NCBI GenBank assembly: GCA_949316235.1
Contig: OX438744.1
Coordinates: 27,701,578-27,765,577 of the forward strand
Reading direction: 5' to 3'
From: Oegoconia quadripuncta
Taxonomy: Eukaryota > Arthropoda > Insecta > Lepidoptera > Autostichidae
Length of the DNA stretch: 64,000 nucleotides
In this document: positions 19,217-31,149 of the stretch, one piece after another
Numbering within the stretch: position 1 is the stretch's first letter
How the letters are laid out: every line of letters begins with the position of its first letter
Program-made: the position numbers and the translations under genes
The notes under the pieces: generated by a model
What the model was told of the DNA's origin: nothing
Database searches by the model: none
What the model saw: the letters and a program-made list of their open reading frames with translations, nothing else

Positions 19217-22200
19217 TCATTTGATCTCGTTCTGTTGTAAATTATTATCTATAAATCGTTGATCTATCATTAAGTTTACTTCTTCACCATTGCCCTTAAA
19301 CATATCATCGGTCCTGAAACTTCCATCGTTGAAGTACTCCTCGATCTCCTGTAACGTTCTATCTTTAGTCTCTGGCAATATGTAGTACAGTACCAGAAGG
19401 ACAATTCCTGTAATTACACCAAGCACTGAAAAAGTACCATGTACATTCAAATCAGCTAATAAAAACGGCGATGTCTTTAGCGTGATCATTAAAATACAGG
19501 AAATTGCAACACCAGATACAGCTGAACCAGCTCCTTTATGAGCCAAAGGTAACACTTCGCCTAGAAAAGCATAAGGTATTGGGGTACAACCTAAATTTAC
19601 TAATACGAAGTAAACTATGAACATAGATAATGGAATATATGATCGGTCTTTAGAAATCACATCTCTTGATACCAGAAATAGATAAATGCAAGCACTTGCA
19701 AGCACCGCTAAAGCTGCTATGCCAGTGCTGAACAATAAAGTACGTCTTTTCATTAATTTCACTAGCACTGATGAGAAGGTAGCACTAACTGTAATTATGA
19801 TATCCAGAGTCAGAGTGTAGTAAAAAGACTGAGATTTATTTCCTGTTATTTCATCTATTATGTCCGTAGCAAATGCTGGGAATATATGTCTCCCACTTGA
19901 TTCCACCAAGACAGTCCCAAATAGTATTATAACGACAGGCTTAACAAAATCTCTTCTAGTAAACTTCTTGAAGAAATCCTTCACTTTAACCAATAAACTC
20001 AGTTTCTCGCTATGTGCGAATAGTTCCTTCTGTGTTTTGATTAGTTTTTCCAGCTCTCTTGTAGATTTGTCATTCTTACCCCTCAGCCAATAGAAGGCAT
20101 TTTCGCATTTCTCAAACTGCTGCCTTGTCGCCAGCCATGACGGGCTTTCAGGCCACGTACAGACTATAACTAACGCCATAATATGAAATATAAGAGCAAA
20201 CAACGCTACGGTCCTCCAATGGAAATAGTTAGCTAAGATATGGACGATCATATTTCCAGAGCACACTGCAGCTTGTTTCAAATTTAAGAACATTCCTCTG
20301 TGTTTTGGGCTCGTAAACTCCCCGATGACGATAGCTCCTAAAGTAACGGTGGCACCAGCTGTTATACCCCCCAGAGCCCTTCCAGTCATTAGAGTGGAGA
20401 TGTTTGGAGCGAAGTAGATGCACAGCCAACCAGCTGTTCCAGGTAAGATGACCAGGATGTGGGAAATCTTCCGACCAAACCAATCCATGAGGAAAGATGA
20501 TATTATGAAGCCCCCAATAGCTGCGAGTCCGACTGATGATGCTGAAAGTTGTAAACAAAGTTATATAAACTACTTTATATGCAACAAAACATTACGTCTC
20601 TAAATACTTCATAATAAAATAATTGAACTTACCTAACCATGAAGCGATCGTGAGGTCAATTTGAAATGGAGAGTCAGGAGCCCGGAGAGCAGGCAGCAGA
20701 CAAGAAGGATAGCCCAAGATCATGCCCTGCCCAACCATATTCAGGAGGACTCCTGATACTGTCCATGTCTGTACATAAAGAAAAAGTGGCTATGTATTTA
20801 GCTATCAATAAATTTTGATTAATATGTCGATGTTTTCATGTTGATTTGTTTAAACACGTTTAAACGTTAAATAATTATGAGTATTTTAAAGTAACTCCCA
20901 TGGATAGCATTAATATTGCATTTTCAATAAATATAGAAATTAAACTAAAATATTATCCAAATGAGACCAACACGTACAAATATAATAATTATTATATAAT
21001 TTGTCGGGGAAACGCGGGTGTCGCTAGCGACTGGGGCGATGCCAGTCGATTGCGATATTATGTCTTAACATAATATCGCAATCGACTTATTACTATAATC
21101 ACAAACCACTTACCCATACACAAATCATAAGATTCAATTATGATCATGGAACCTGAGATGCTTACCGGTGAAGGGTAAACATTTGCATGCCCCTCATGCC
21201 ATCGAACTTAGCCCTCGCATGCAATCTGTGAAATTCATCCGGAGTAGTCTACAATCCCTCCTGCTCAAATTCCATGACCCATTTCTTAGTAAGTAACGAC
21301 TCGCCGGATTCTTCAAAGCATCGGTGATAAAAAGTATCAGTCACTGACGTTCGTTGATGTGCTAAGTGGTAGTCCGTCTCCTTTTACGGCTGGTAGCAAT
21401 ATAACATTCATTTTCAATGTGCAGACCACACATTACTGTTAAACGTCACCGCGCCATTTTTGGCGATGCCAGCACCACCAGTTTCCCATCTATATATTGT
21501 AGCAAAGCGCGTATTGTGATAGTCATATGACCGTCCAAATTATAAAATCCGTCGCTAATTATTCCCTATCGTCTCCCAACCGTATAAAGCTGTTCTCCAG
21601 ACATAGCATTGTCTTATGCCCCTTTCTAGCTCTTTTGCTTCTTTTAGCTTTGAGCAGATGTTTTTTGTTATTAAAGTCCTTAACGATAGTTATATAACTA
21701 AGAATACATCTCCACCTAATTTTATAATATAGGTACTTAAATAATATATAAATATTAGTACATAAAATGACGGTAATTATCAAACGACATCAGTAATCAG
21801 ATGGACCCCCATTCCCGCCCGCTCGACTTTTCACTGTCGATAGACATTAATATATCTAATCTTTCATACTAATAAGGGTGTTCAAAAGTGAGAAAGCTGT
21901 CAATCGACAGTGAAATGTCGAACGCGCAAGAATCGGGTCCCTGCGCAATTCTCGCCCACTCGACATTCCACTGAAGAGAGACATCAATAGGTTTGTGAAG
22001 TGGAGTGGGCGAGAATATGCTTGTCAGAAGTCTGCCTTTCTCCCTTCTACATTACCATTCCTGCAGGGGTACTACAACTTAGCGCAACTCGAGTGACATA
22101 GAGTCGCGTGGGACATAGCTTACATTTCTCAAAGCCGATTGGCGGTCAAGTTGACAGCTGTCAAGCGACAACCAATCAGCTGCTAGAGACTGACTATGTC

Positions 22201-22413
22201 GCGCGCAACTCTTTCTCACTCGAATCGCTCTAAGTTGTAGCAGCCTTGCTGACACTGACAAAGTATAAATGGTACGTATATGTTAGTATTGTAACTATGA
22301 TTTATGTGTAATGCTATAAATATACTGAACTGAATTGATTTCCAATACAAATAACAGTAGCTTCTCACCTGCTTTGCAAACGGTGACGGTAATATCCTCT
22401 CTGGTTTAGGCAT
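19217..22413 (-). CDS. Tret1-like: Tret1-like MFS sugar transporter, gene B
   Basis: Exons: 22369-22413 (MPKPERILPSPFAKQ, donor CAG|GTGAG), 20633-20768 (136 bp, acceptor TACAG, donor TAG|GTAAG) and 19217-20541 (acceptor TTTCAG, stop TGA). Predicted 501 aa. Exon 2 encodes TWTVSGVLLNMVGQGMILGY and LLPALRAPDSPFQID; exon 3 continues ASSVGLAAIGGF. Motifs: MDWFGRK (about 79-85), EFTSPKHRG, PESPSWL (191-197), PETKDRT (450-456). TM7 reads [12 protein letters not shown] (273-284) instead of the sugar-binding QQxSGxN; TM10 has CTPIPY instead of GPIPW. The C-terminal tail is hydrophilic (about 45 aa). Intron 2 is only 91 bp. About 50-55 of 423 aligned exon 3 residues differ from gene C by hand count, so they are close duplicates. 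A plasma-membrane carrier; substrate not established. Confidence 0.9.
21044..21087. repeat. perfect 20-bp hairpin with 4-nt loop
   Basis: Arms AGTCGATTGCGATATTATGT (21,044-21,063) and its exact complement (21,068-21,087) enclose CTTA. It lies in intron 1 of gene B. Confidence 0.9.
21105..21560 (-). repeat. unclassified repeat, second copy
   Basis: Reverse-orientation counterpart of 14,600-15,360 without the SINE-B insertion. No coding frame. Confidence 0.6.
21803..22248. mobile_element. three small inverted-repeat elements in a row
   Basis: (1) 21,803-21,941 with ends GGACCC...TTTCACTGTCGAT and the complement. (2) 21,954-22,020 with GCAATTCTCGCCCACT / AGTGGGCGAGAATATGC. (3) 22,064-22,248 with TACTACAACTTAGCGCAACT-like ends inverted at the right (AAGTTGTAG). 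All lie within 620 bp downstream of gene B exon 1. Confidence 0.6.
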
Positions 22414-22461
22414 TTTCCACTACAGACCATGCAACGACGATTAAAATACAACATGTAAAAT

Positions 22462-22480
22462 CAGCTGTGTTCACTGATGT
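22462..22480 (-). promoter_or_regulatory. candidate initiator of gene B
   Basis: On the minus strand ACATCAGTGAACAC contains the arthropod initiator TCAGT, about 60 bases upstream of the exon 1 ATG. No well-placed TATA box. Confidence 0.35.
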
Positions 22481-22499
22481 ACAATCGCGTACTTTCAAA

Positions 22500-23920
22500 C
22501 TCCCATTTCAATATAATACGATGTACAATAACAGCCGAATTCACAGAAAACATTTATCAAACGCTTGCAATGGTGTTTAACTATAACCTGATTTAAGGTT
22601 TAAACAGTGATGTAAGTTTTCATGATATATCTTTTTACATCATCTTCCTCCATTTACATGTCCAAGTTAACTATAAATTCCCTTACAGAGGAGCGAAACG
22701 ACAACGTCGCATTTCACCTGTTGCCCTACTAGTTGCAAAAGTTTAACGACATGCCTTTTATTGAGGGCGACGACGTGTCATTCGGATTTACTCGAATTGA
22801 ATTGTCACACAAATTGACTGCGAGGATTATTATATGTTATCTGTGATCAGTTTTAATACCTATTTTATTTGTTGTCTGTGCACGTCTCCTGTAATTTTTG
22901 AGATTTTTGGGATTCAGGCGCATTGTCTTATTTACACGAGATGTCAGCTCACATACGAAGTGAAAATATAGAAAAATGAACGTCGGCCGTCAGAGTGGCC
23001 TTCAGAATTTTTGATGTGATGACATGGGAAAATCGAACTTAATCTAGTTTTATGCCTACTCAATTTTATACAATATCATAATATCGAAACTAAGATACAG
23101 TGAATTTGGAAGTGCGTAAGGATGAATTTCTATGAATTAGGTATCTAATTATATTTTGTAACTAATGTGGACACTTCAATAAAAAAAAGTTTTGCACGAT
23201 TTTTTGTGAAGATTTATTATAAAACCACTCTACATAATTTGTTTGTTGATAATTTTGTATCGCAAAGGTCTCTTCGTTTCACAGTTGTTATTCTATCATT
23301 CATTAATCACTGCAACCATCTTTCATAGTGCATAAATTTTATGTAATATCAGTGTTAAATATAAATATATACACATTAATATCTACTAATGTTTAATACA
23401 AAAAGAGAATATTCCGATTTTATAAGCACAATAAGCATGTAATATGTCGAAATCCATGAATTCTAGACTAGGCATAAAAGCACATGAGTAAAGCCTTTAC
23501 TCATGTGATAACAGGTTATGGACCTTCGGTAGTTTTCGTTCGCTTTCGGGTGAATTCGGAATTTATAATAGACTTACTTAGCACGCATATCAGATCGTAC
23601 CCATATGAAATAAGTATGGTTGACTCACTTTCTAGAAGTAAACATTCATGTTGTTGGATGCTAGACCTTCGCCATCATTACTGAAAAATCGGTCTGACTG
23701 CAAGCGGCAGCGGCGGTAGGCCACTGCAAGTATTAATTCTATTGGGATAACTTAAACATTTTTTTACTTCATTGTCACAATTACTCGTCATTGCGGTTGT
23801 GTAAATATTATTCTTTATATGTATTGTCATTATATAAAGTAGTATTATATAAATTTTAACACAAGAATATTTAAATCTATAACATTTACTTACTAATACG
23901 TCAAAGAGCTTGCGTGAGAC
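22500..23920. other. AT-rich spacer without recognised features
   Basis: Read on both strands; only short frames (longest about 66 codons at 23,484-23,684) with no recognisable domain. No SINE, LINE or MITE ends were identified. Confidence 0.5.
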
Positions 23921-23924
23921 ATAA

Positions 23925-24190
23925 TACCCTGTACGCTAACGCTATTGCCCCGCTGAATGCATAAGCGCAGCTGCTGAGCGAAGTAGGCGCCAGCTTTCAG
24001 ATCCTCGGAGGCGTGGACCGGTCTAATAGATGTTTTGTGTCAGACGACCAAGGGCCCATGTCTCCACTGTGACGCCGCAAATTCGTGGTTCATAGAGACG
24101 CATATTTACGGCGCTTGTGACTTTGAGCCTGTTCCAGCTCTGTATATGGCAAGGTGCCAAACTATCCGCACAAATTGCGTTCCATATCAA
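23925..24190 (-). mobile_element. LINE C-terminal fragment
   Basis: The minus strand matches the plus-strand fragment at 30,477-30,760 (GGGCCC, CCTC...GGAG, GCTTAT/CAGCAGCTGAG words) but is more decayed. Confidence 0.55.
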
Positions 24191-24237
24191 GGTACATATT
24201 TCAATTAGATTTGTAATTTTCTCATGTTTTTTTTTAT

Positions 24238-24905
24238 AACATTGGGGGGTTCAAATCCCGCTAGGAAGATGTGTTTGTATGATGAATACGGACATGTGTA
24301 CCCGAGTTTTGGATGTTTTTCATGTATAGTATTTATTTACAAAAAAAATATGTATTTGTGTAGTGTATCAACCATCTGGTATCCACAACACAAGTCTAGT
24401 CAAATCAAATCAAAAAATGCTTTATTTTGTAGGTACACACTTAAAATAGTCAGATTTTACATTTTTTAAGCTACTGCTTTGCTCTTTTAAAAAAAAGGTT
24501 TTTATGTTACAAAATAATCTGATATTTTATAATATGCTTTCTTAATAAGTTTCTGTTTTATAGTATCTTTAAATCTATTGAAAGGAAGATTTTGTATATC
24601 AACAGGAACCTTATTAAAAAAGGATATACATAACTCTTCGAAAGAATTACTGACTTTGCCTCCGACATAAGTGACCTGCAAGTTTATCTTTATTTCTTGT
24701 ATTGACATCATGTTTATCACTACTTTTCCTAAATGATGCTATATTTTTTTTGACATTTAATAAGATTTTCAAAAATGTACTGTGACCAAAAGGTTGGAAT
24801 ATTATACTCTTTAAATCTGTCTCTAAGTGACACTGCAGGTCTCAATTGATAAATTGCAGTTACTTAGTGTGGAACTAGATGGCGCTGTCTGTATATGTCC
24901 AAGGA
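24238..24905 (+). repeat. SINE-B interrupted by a LINE
   Basis: The B-box to body part (24,238-24,399, ending CAAGTCTAG) and 3' part (about 24,859-24,905, TTACTTAGTGTGGAACTAGA) are separated by a LINE. Joined, they give the normal CTAGTTGCTTAGTG junction. Confidence 0.75.
24400..24857 (-). mobile_element. LINE 3' fragment inserted in SINE-B
   Basis: (TCAAA)n tail at the left; the minus strand (24,502-24,720) reads VSNSFEELCISFFNKVPVDI and FKDTIKQKLIKKAYYKISDY, an RT C-terminal tail. Confidence 0.8.
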
Positions 24906-25124
24906 TATTATTATCATTGGTTGTTGCCTCACAGCAAGCACAAAACATTGCGGTCAACCATCGGAGTTTATTGGGACGGGACCACATTCTACAAGGTTAG
25001 TTGGAAAGCGGTACCAAGCCAGAAGGGCGTCCTGAGGTACCTATCGTTAGCAATCTCGCCAATAAATATTAAATTTATTAGGTCTAGTGTCCTGTCGAAC
25101 TAGCGTGCGTCACACTACCGTTTG

Positions 25125-25182
25125 TCTATTTTACGTATTACACTAGCGCCATCTGGTCCCGCACCAAGCAACTAGGCTAACT
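25125..25182 (-). repeat. SINE-B 3' fragment
   Basis: CACTAGCGCCATCTGGTCCC and CACCAAGCAACTAGGC are the reverse of the SINE-B 3' end, directly abutting a SINE-A. Confidence 0.6.
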
Positions 25183-25192
25183 GCCTCCGTGG

Positions 25193-25513
25193 CTCAATGT
25201 AAACAACATTGGGTTTACGTTTCGGAGGTCGCGGGTTCGATTCCCAGCGGGGTACATATTTAGTACTCGGTTTGGTTGGTGGTAGGGCATATTAAATGTC
25301 CGCCTGCCTAGCTACCACCATCTTATCTAAATCTATCGCCAAACAGCAATGTTAATAGCATTGTTGTGTTCCGGTTGTCAGAGATAACATAGCCAGTCCC
25401 CCAAATAAGATGGGGTTTCCGGGTCAGTACCTACGCTACCACCTTCGGCCTCATCTTCACTTAACATCAGGTGTGATTGAGGACAAGTGCTAACCCGTTG
25501 TAGATAAAAAAAA
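25193..25513 (+). repeat. SINE-A, full length
   Basis: A-box TGGCTCAATGT, B-box GGGTTCGATTCCC, end AACCCGTTGTAGAT plus A8. Carries the AATAAGATGGGGTTTCC subfamily variant instead of AATGTGTTGGGG. Confidence 0.88.
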
Positions 25514-25539
25514 GGCTCGTATTGTGATAAACTACATTG

Positions 25540-25780
25540 ATACACATTTTTGTAAATTGATACAAATGTAAAGCTGTCATTGAGAAGTGTCGATAAATCA
25601 CTATAAAAAGAAAGAGCTTCGGAATCCTGAATACAAAACTATATATCTATCCTATTTTCATCCATTCATGTTCTATTTACAATACAATTTAATAGGCATT
25701 TTTAAAATTTATCACAACAAAATTAATCATTTCACAAGATAATTTAAAAAAAATCAGTCCTGTCAAAATTGTTCGATAAC
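25540..25780 (+). repeat. duplicated block, partial copy
   Basis: Shares GAAGTGTCGA, AAAGAAAGAGCTTCGG, ATTTTCATCCATTCATGTTC and AATCAGTCCTGTC with 18,190-18,450. The GC-rich part is absent. Confidence 0.45.
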
Positions 25781-26392
25781 CTTTACTGAGATTAACTTTA
25801 TTTTTATTTTATTTATTTTATTTATTCAGGTTAACAACAGTCTTAAAACACAGATTTACAACTAGATATTATTTAAATTGTATAGACTAATAAAAGTTAA
25901 CCACAAATTATATAAAACAGAGAGTAGATTTGTTCACAAACCGCACTTGTAATAAAATCAAATTACGATTGCTGGTTTGATGTAGTACGTCTGACTGTGC
26001 AAGAATTAAACATATTAAAAATAATATATAAAGTTAAAGGAAATTCAGAGGCAAAGGAAATTGAAGACTTAGTTGTTCGAACCGCGATGGGATATACACT
26101 CATGAACCATAAAGTACTTACTAGAATATGTAGTATGCCTTATAAAAATACTTGAATAGCAATATATATGAATAATAATATATATTGTATATAATATATA
26201 GCCGCTATAAACATGTACACAATATTATGTAAGGGATGGATATTACATCAATAGAAACAATACATCACTATACACAATGCAAAATACTTATTTACGATTA
26301 CACACAAATAAATTAATAATAACCGACGGACACCACGATTAATTAGCCTTTAAGTAAGACGCCCTAAAGACAATTCAGATAATAAACTGTCC

Positions 26393-26470
26393 TCCAATTA
26401 ATCCGACGCGGGAATTGAACCCGAAACTATGTGAACGTGTAAAGACACTATTACGCCATTTATCACATAA
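26393..26470 (-). repeat. tRNA-like SINE head (fourth type)
   Basis: The minus strand has an A-box-like TGGCGTAATAG and a B-box GGGTTCAATTCCCG about 35 bases apart. No closed acceptor stem, so a SINE head rather than a tRNA gene. The stretch 25,790-26,390 has no recognised gene. Confidence 0.4.
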
Positions 26471-26559
26471 ATGATAGTACAAAATTACAGAATCAGTATA
26501 CATAAACGTTATACCAAGTAGAAAGCCTATAAAATAGTTTCATCAATAAGGAAGCAACA

Positions 26560-27528
26560 TCAGTTGTAATGGAGAGCGGACAACAACGTACGAATCTTAC
26601 TCTTAAATGTGGGTTTAGAACAGTGAAAGGGATCCACGGACTCAAACATGTCATTGTAGGTTCTCATTAAACGTGTAAGAACACAGTTTTTACCGTAGTT
26701 TGTGGAATGAAATGGAACTTGAAATAGGGGAATATGTCTCGTACGCTTAAGAGGTGTTCTAAATGTTAACTTAGATAACAGCTCTGGACAATCCATACGT
26801 CCATTCAATATGTCATATAACAAACCCATATCCAACATTTTACGCCTATCACTCAATGGCAAGAGGTTATATAAATCACAATTTTTAGAGTATGACGTGC
26901 TAGAAGCCTTGAATCTATAGTTCAAGTGTGACAAAAACTTTTTTTGAAGTCGCTCAATCAGATTGTCGTGTATTGTGTAATAGGGTGACCATATTGGACT
27001 AGCATATTCCAATGTGCTTCTGACATAAGCATAATATACTATTTTGAGACTTAGTATACTGTTAAATGGTTGACATGTGCGCATGACAAACCCAAGATTA
27101 CGAAAAGATCTGTCTGTGATAGTTTCAATATGGTTACGCATGCTTAACTTAGAGTCCAACATGACTCCCAAGTCCCGAATCAACTCCACCCTCTCTAATA
27201 CAACGCCGTTGAAATTATAGGGATATACAATGGGATTAGGCTTTCGTGTGAAAGTGATACATTGGCACTTACCTATACTGACCGTGATATTGTTAGCGGA
27301 GTAATAATGAAATAGTGAGTTTAAGTCCTGTTGTAAAAGTTCACAATCAGCGGAGGATCGTACACGTAGATAAATCTTTGTATCATCTGCATAAAGTACT
27401 TGTTGCGCATTAACTATATGCTTACATATATCAGAAATATAAGCATTGTAGAAGAGAGGGCCGAGATGCGAGCCTTGGGGCACTCCCGATGGAATGGAAA
27501 TAAAGTCAGAACGATATCCCCCTAAGAC

Positions 27529-27562
<34 letters not shown>

Positions 27563-27791
27563 TTTATTCAGAAAATGTTACATAGTTGAAACTAAATATG
27601 TCAGGCTATACTTAGTACCACTAATACAAAAGCCATAGCTGCCGAACTAGGTTTATGCAACCTGTATTTCAGCATACAATGCCCTTCCCCTGGAGATTAA
27701 ACAGGATTAGCCTAGCTCACATAAAAATCGTTAACAAATCAAATCTTGTAATAAAGTTTTACTGATCTGTGTATGGGTGAATTTAAATCTA

Positions 27792-27851
<60 letters not shown>

Positions 27852-29600
27852 GGTGTGTGGGGGGGGTGGAATGTGAGTGCAGTGTGGGGGTGCATGTGTG
27901 CGTGCGTGCTTTTTAACCTCTATTATTTTATTATGGTAAGTAGTTTTTCAGTGTCATCATAACTGAGAGTTTTCAGCCAAGAATTCAACCTGTATTTGCA
28001 TTCATATGTGTTTAGCGGATGTATATTCAACGATTTATCAATTTTGCAGTAGAGTAATGGTCCAAGAAATTTATAAAATTTTTGAGCAAACGATGTCCTA
28101 ACTTGCGCTCTGGATCCAGTCGCCACAACTATCTTACGCCGACCACAGGTGTATCGTTCATGATCATATGGTAAGTCGCAATGTTGTTTTAAGATAGTAC
28201 TCATAATGAACATTTGTCTTACATTAAGTACATTACAGTCACGGTACAGAAGTGTTGTCGGATACAGAAACGGTCGAAAAGTGCAAACTTTTAGAACTGC
28301 TCTTTGTGCAATTTCCAGGGTCAACATACTTGTTTTGGATGCTCCACCCCATACCGAAATGCAGTAGGTGATCAATGATTGACATAACGCAAGGACTACT
28401 GCCTGAGAACGATTCGTAAGATAAGATTTAATCCATCTCAGCAGATCTCCATGGATTCCGAGAGCTTGGAGCTTTTGTAATAGGATGACGTGGTCTACAC
28501 GGTCGAAAGCTTTTTCGAAATCCGTATAGACCACGTCAACCTGACCGCCATTTTCCATGTGATTCGCAACGTATTCGGTGAAGCATGCAAGGTTAGAAAT
28601 AGTGGATCGCTTTTGTATAAAGCCGTGTTGCGTATCCGAAATACCTCGCGTAATAACAGGGTAAATTTTATGAAAGACTACCTTCTCAAATACCTTAGCA
28701 ATAGTGCTCAAGATCGAGATAGGGCGGTAGTTCTCAATTTTAGATTTAGCGCCCTTTTTGTGTATTGGAATAATATTAGCGCATTTCCAAATTGAGGGAA
28801 ATGTGCACTGCTTCAGAGAACCTTGGAAGAGAATCGTAATAGGGTAAGCGAGACTTGTTGCACAAGAGGATAAAAAGATAGGTGGTATGCCATCACATCC
28901 TGCACCCTTTGATTTGTCTAATGATTGCAGGAGTTTCGAAACTACATCTTGTGATACTTCGACGAATGAAAGGGTTTCATTATTAGAGCAGTTAACATGA
29001 TTATTATGACTAATGTTAGAAGAAGTAGGTTTAGTAAAAACACTCTCGAAGAATTTGTTGAAAGCCGTACAAATATTTAGCCCATTGGAGAATTTATCTG
29101 TTCCTAACGTGAATTGCTGAGGGTAATTTGATCCTCCTCCTTAGATTTGACATATTTCCAAAAATACTTAGGAGCTTTTTTGATATTAAGTTCAGTGTTT
29201 TGTGTAAAACGACGGAAACATAGAGATTGTACCCGATTTTGCCTTTCTCTTAGAAGTTTGAACTCGTCATAGTCTCGGGAGTTCCCGTATTTTTTCCATT
29301 TACGGTGCATCTTCATTTTCTCGTGTATAATTTTTTTAGGAGCTGAAGTGTACCAAATAGGATAACTATTACCGTTGTAACTTGTAATTGGAATAAATAA
29401 AGTAAAACATTCATGTAACCTCTCATAAAAATTATTAACAGCTTGATCAATAGGCGTTGAATCAATATTCAGTAATGTATTCCAGTCAGTGATATTAAAG
29501 AATGTATTAATTTTATCATAATTACATTTTCGAAAGTTGAATCGTGAATGACTGCGTTCCTGTAAAGGCTTTATGTGGATATGAGTAGGTAGGTAGATGG
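26560..29600 (-). mobile_element. jockey-like LINE, 5'-truncated, interrupted
   Basis: In order on the minus strand: end of the endonuclease/linker (PTHIHIKPLQERSHSRFNFR, 29,600 on), a KAPKYFWKYVKSK segment, NYRPISILSTIAKVFEKVVF, DVVYTDFEKAFDRVDH, SYLTNRSQAVV, then after the insertion GGYRSDFISIPSGVPQGSHL, YADD (27,382-27,393), IRDLGVMLDSKLSM and the C-terminus ending at 26,560. It carries frameshifts near 29,100. A second LINE (27,531-28,390) splits it just before the GGYRSDF segment. Not a host gene. Confidence 0.82.
27531..28390 (-). mobile_element. 5'-truncated LINE inserted in the jockey-like LINE
   Basis: It begins with SLITYCISVWGGASKTSMLT, continues to LKTLSYDDTEKLLTIIK and a stop (27,923), then a 3' UTR containing a (GT)n/(G)n tract and an (ATT)n tail at 27,531-27,560. 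The flanks AAGACTA (27,524-27,530) and AAGGACTA (28,391-28,398) look like a target-site duplication. A continuous 262-codon frame (27,923-28,711) across the junction is a chimera of two elements. Confidence 0.78.
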
Positions 29601-29790
29601 TTTTTTCTTACAAGCTGTACATTCAGAGGGCTTGCATGCGTTTATTCAATAAGGTTCCCGTTGATACACAAAATCTTCCTTCAATTCATAAGCAAAAAAA
29701 TCGATCACGGGTACGAAACCCGATGCGCAAAGTATCATTTCTTACCTTTAGAAAAAAGGAGAGAAATAGCAGATATTTTATACCTCCTTA
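29600..29790 (+). mobile_element. LINE RT C-terminal fragment
   Basis: Reads ACMRLFNKVPVDTQNLPSIH, the same [12 protein letters not shown] motif as the (TCAAA)n-tail family. Confidence 0.6.
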
Positions 29791-29849
29791 ATATTGTGAA
29801 CAGTGTTATAGGCTGTCCATCCTTGTTGGAATAAATTAATATTCTTATA

Positions 29850-30235
29850 CCCACTAGATTGTCCATCCGATACAACGATCCCTTGACCTGCTACCGAGCA
29901 AGCACTAACTATCGTAGAAATTCATTTCTCATTCGAGTCAGCAATCTATTTATCAAACTAAGGAACACAGAACTTTGGACCTATTCAACACAACACCCTC
30001 AGCGGTTAAACAAATATTCACTACTAAATTCTTTGGCCCCACCTTGAGCACGGCACACTCCTATAGGGACCTCATCCCGGAGAGTTTATTTCTTCTTTTT
30101 ATGGTTGATAAGTCTAATCAGAATGTATCTGCGAATACCTTTTAATGGCTTTGTTGAAATATTCCATGTACCCAACCTTTTTATTTCTGCTGTTGGGTGT
30201 TCCGAATAAAATAAAATAAAATAAAATAGTTCATA
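29850..30235 (+). mobile_element. LINE 3' end with (AATAA)n tail
   Basis: The frame 29,859-30,047 reads YNDPLTCYRASTNYRRNSFL and IRVSNLFIKL, an RT C-terminus, then a 3' UTR ending in (AATAAAATAAAAT). Confidence 0.6.
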
Positions 30236-30476
30236 TACCTATTGCATTACACATGTCATAGTTACAATACATAGGTAAGTACTAACATACACATGTACCT
30301 TGTCAAGCATGGCAATATGGAGGAAAGGGATATCTATATTATTAATGTCGTTTCAATTACCAATAATTATAATTTTTATGAAGCTACATATGTATGTTGC
30401 AAGTTCAAAGAAAGTGCTCCAATTCCACAGTCAATCAACAATAAACAAATAATAGCAAATTGAAACTATACCCTAT

Positions 30477-30760
30477 AGCGCCGTAAATATGCGTCAATCT
30501 CTATAAACCACGAGTATTGAGAGCTTGTAGTGGAGACTTTGGGCCCGTGGTCTTCTGACATGAAACATTTTGTAAAGGATTTATCCGTTAGACTGGTCCA
30601 CGCCTCTGGAGATGTGAGAGCTGGTACCTACTTTGCTCAGCAGCTGAGCTTAAGTATTCAGCCGGACAATAGCGCTAGCGTACTAGGTACTATGCCTCAC
30701 GGAAGCGAGTTGGACGGCGTATTTTTTCTATAAGATATAGGTATTTTTAATTGTGTTTTA
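30477..30760 (+). mobile_element. LINE C-terminal fragment
   Basis: The frame from 30,530 reads ETLGPWSSDMKHFVKDLSVR, AGTYFAQQLSLSIQ and NSASVLGTMP. These resemble the extreme C-terminus of a lepidopteran non-LTR polyprotein. The stretch 30,761-31,140 is AT-rich with nothing recognised. Confidence 0.65.
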
Positions 30761-31149
30761 TAAATTTGTTGTTTCATGTACATACTTAATAAACTAAAAA
30801 AAAGATGAAAAAAAAATAATAATAATAAGATGTCAATAATATTAATAATGTTATGCCTAATTCTATTTTAGAATGTCAATTAAATTAATAATATCATGCG
30901 TGTAAACTTTCCTCTGCGTCCATTTCTATGTATGCAATTTCATCTTTAATTAATTTGAGAATATTATATAACACTGTCATTATCTTTGTCTTATCATTCA
31001 TATTTACTATTCCACCAGTTCGAAGTTTTTATCATTAACGAATTCATATATGCTGTAATAAGATTTACCAATTAACAAAGACGTTAAGCTTATGTTTAAA
31101 GATATTGTCATTTTCTTCAATTTTATGAGAAATTAAAGGTACGTACCTA

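Noticed and set aside
27923..28711. A 262-aa host gene or novel RT fusion
   Set aside because: It spans the junction of two LINEs; the host LINE continues on the other side of the insertion.
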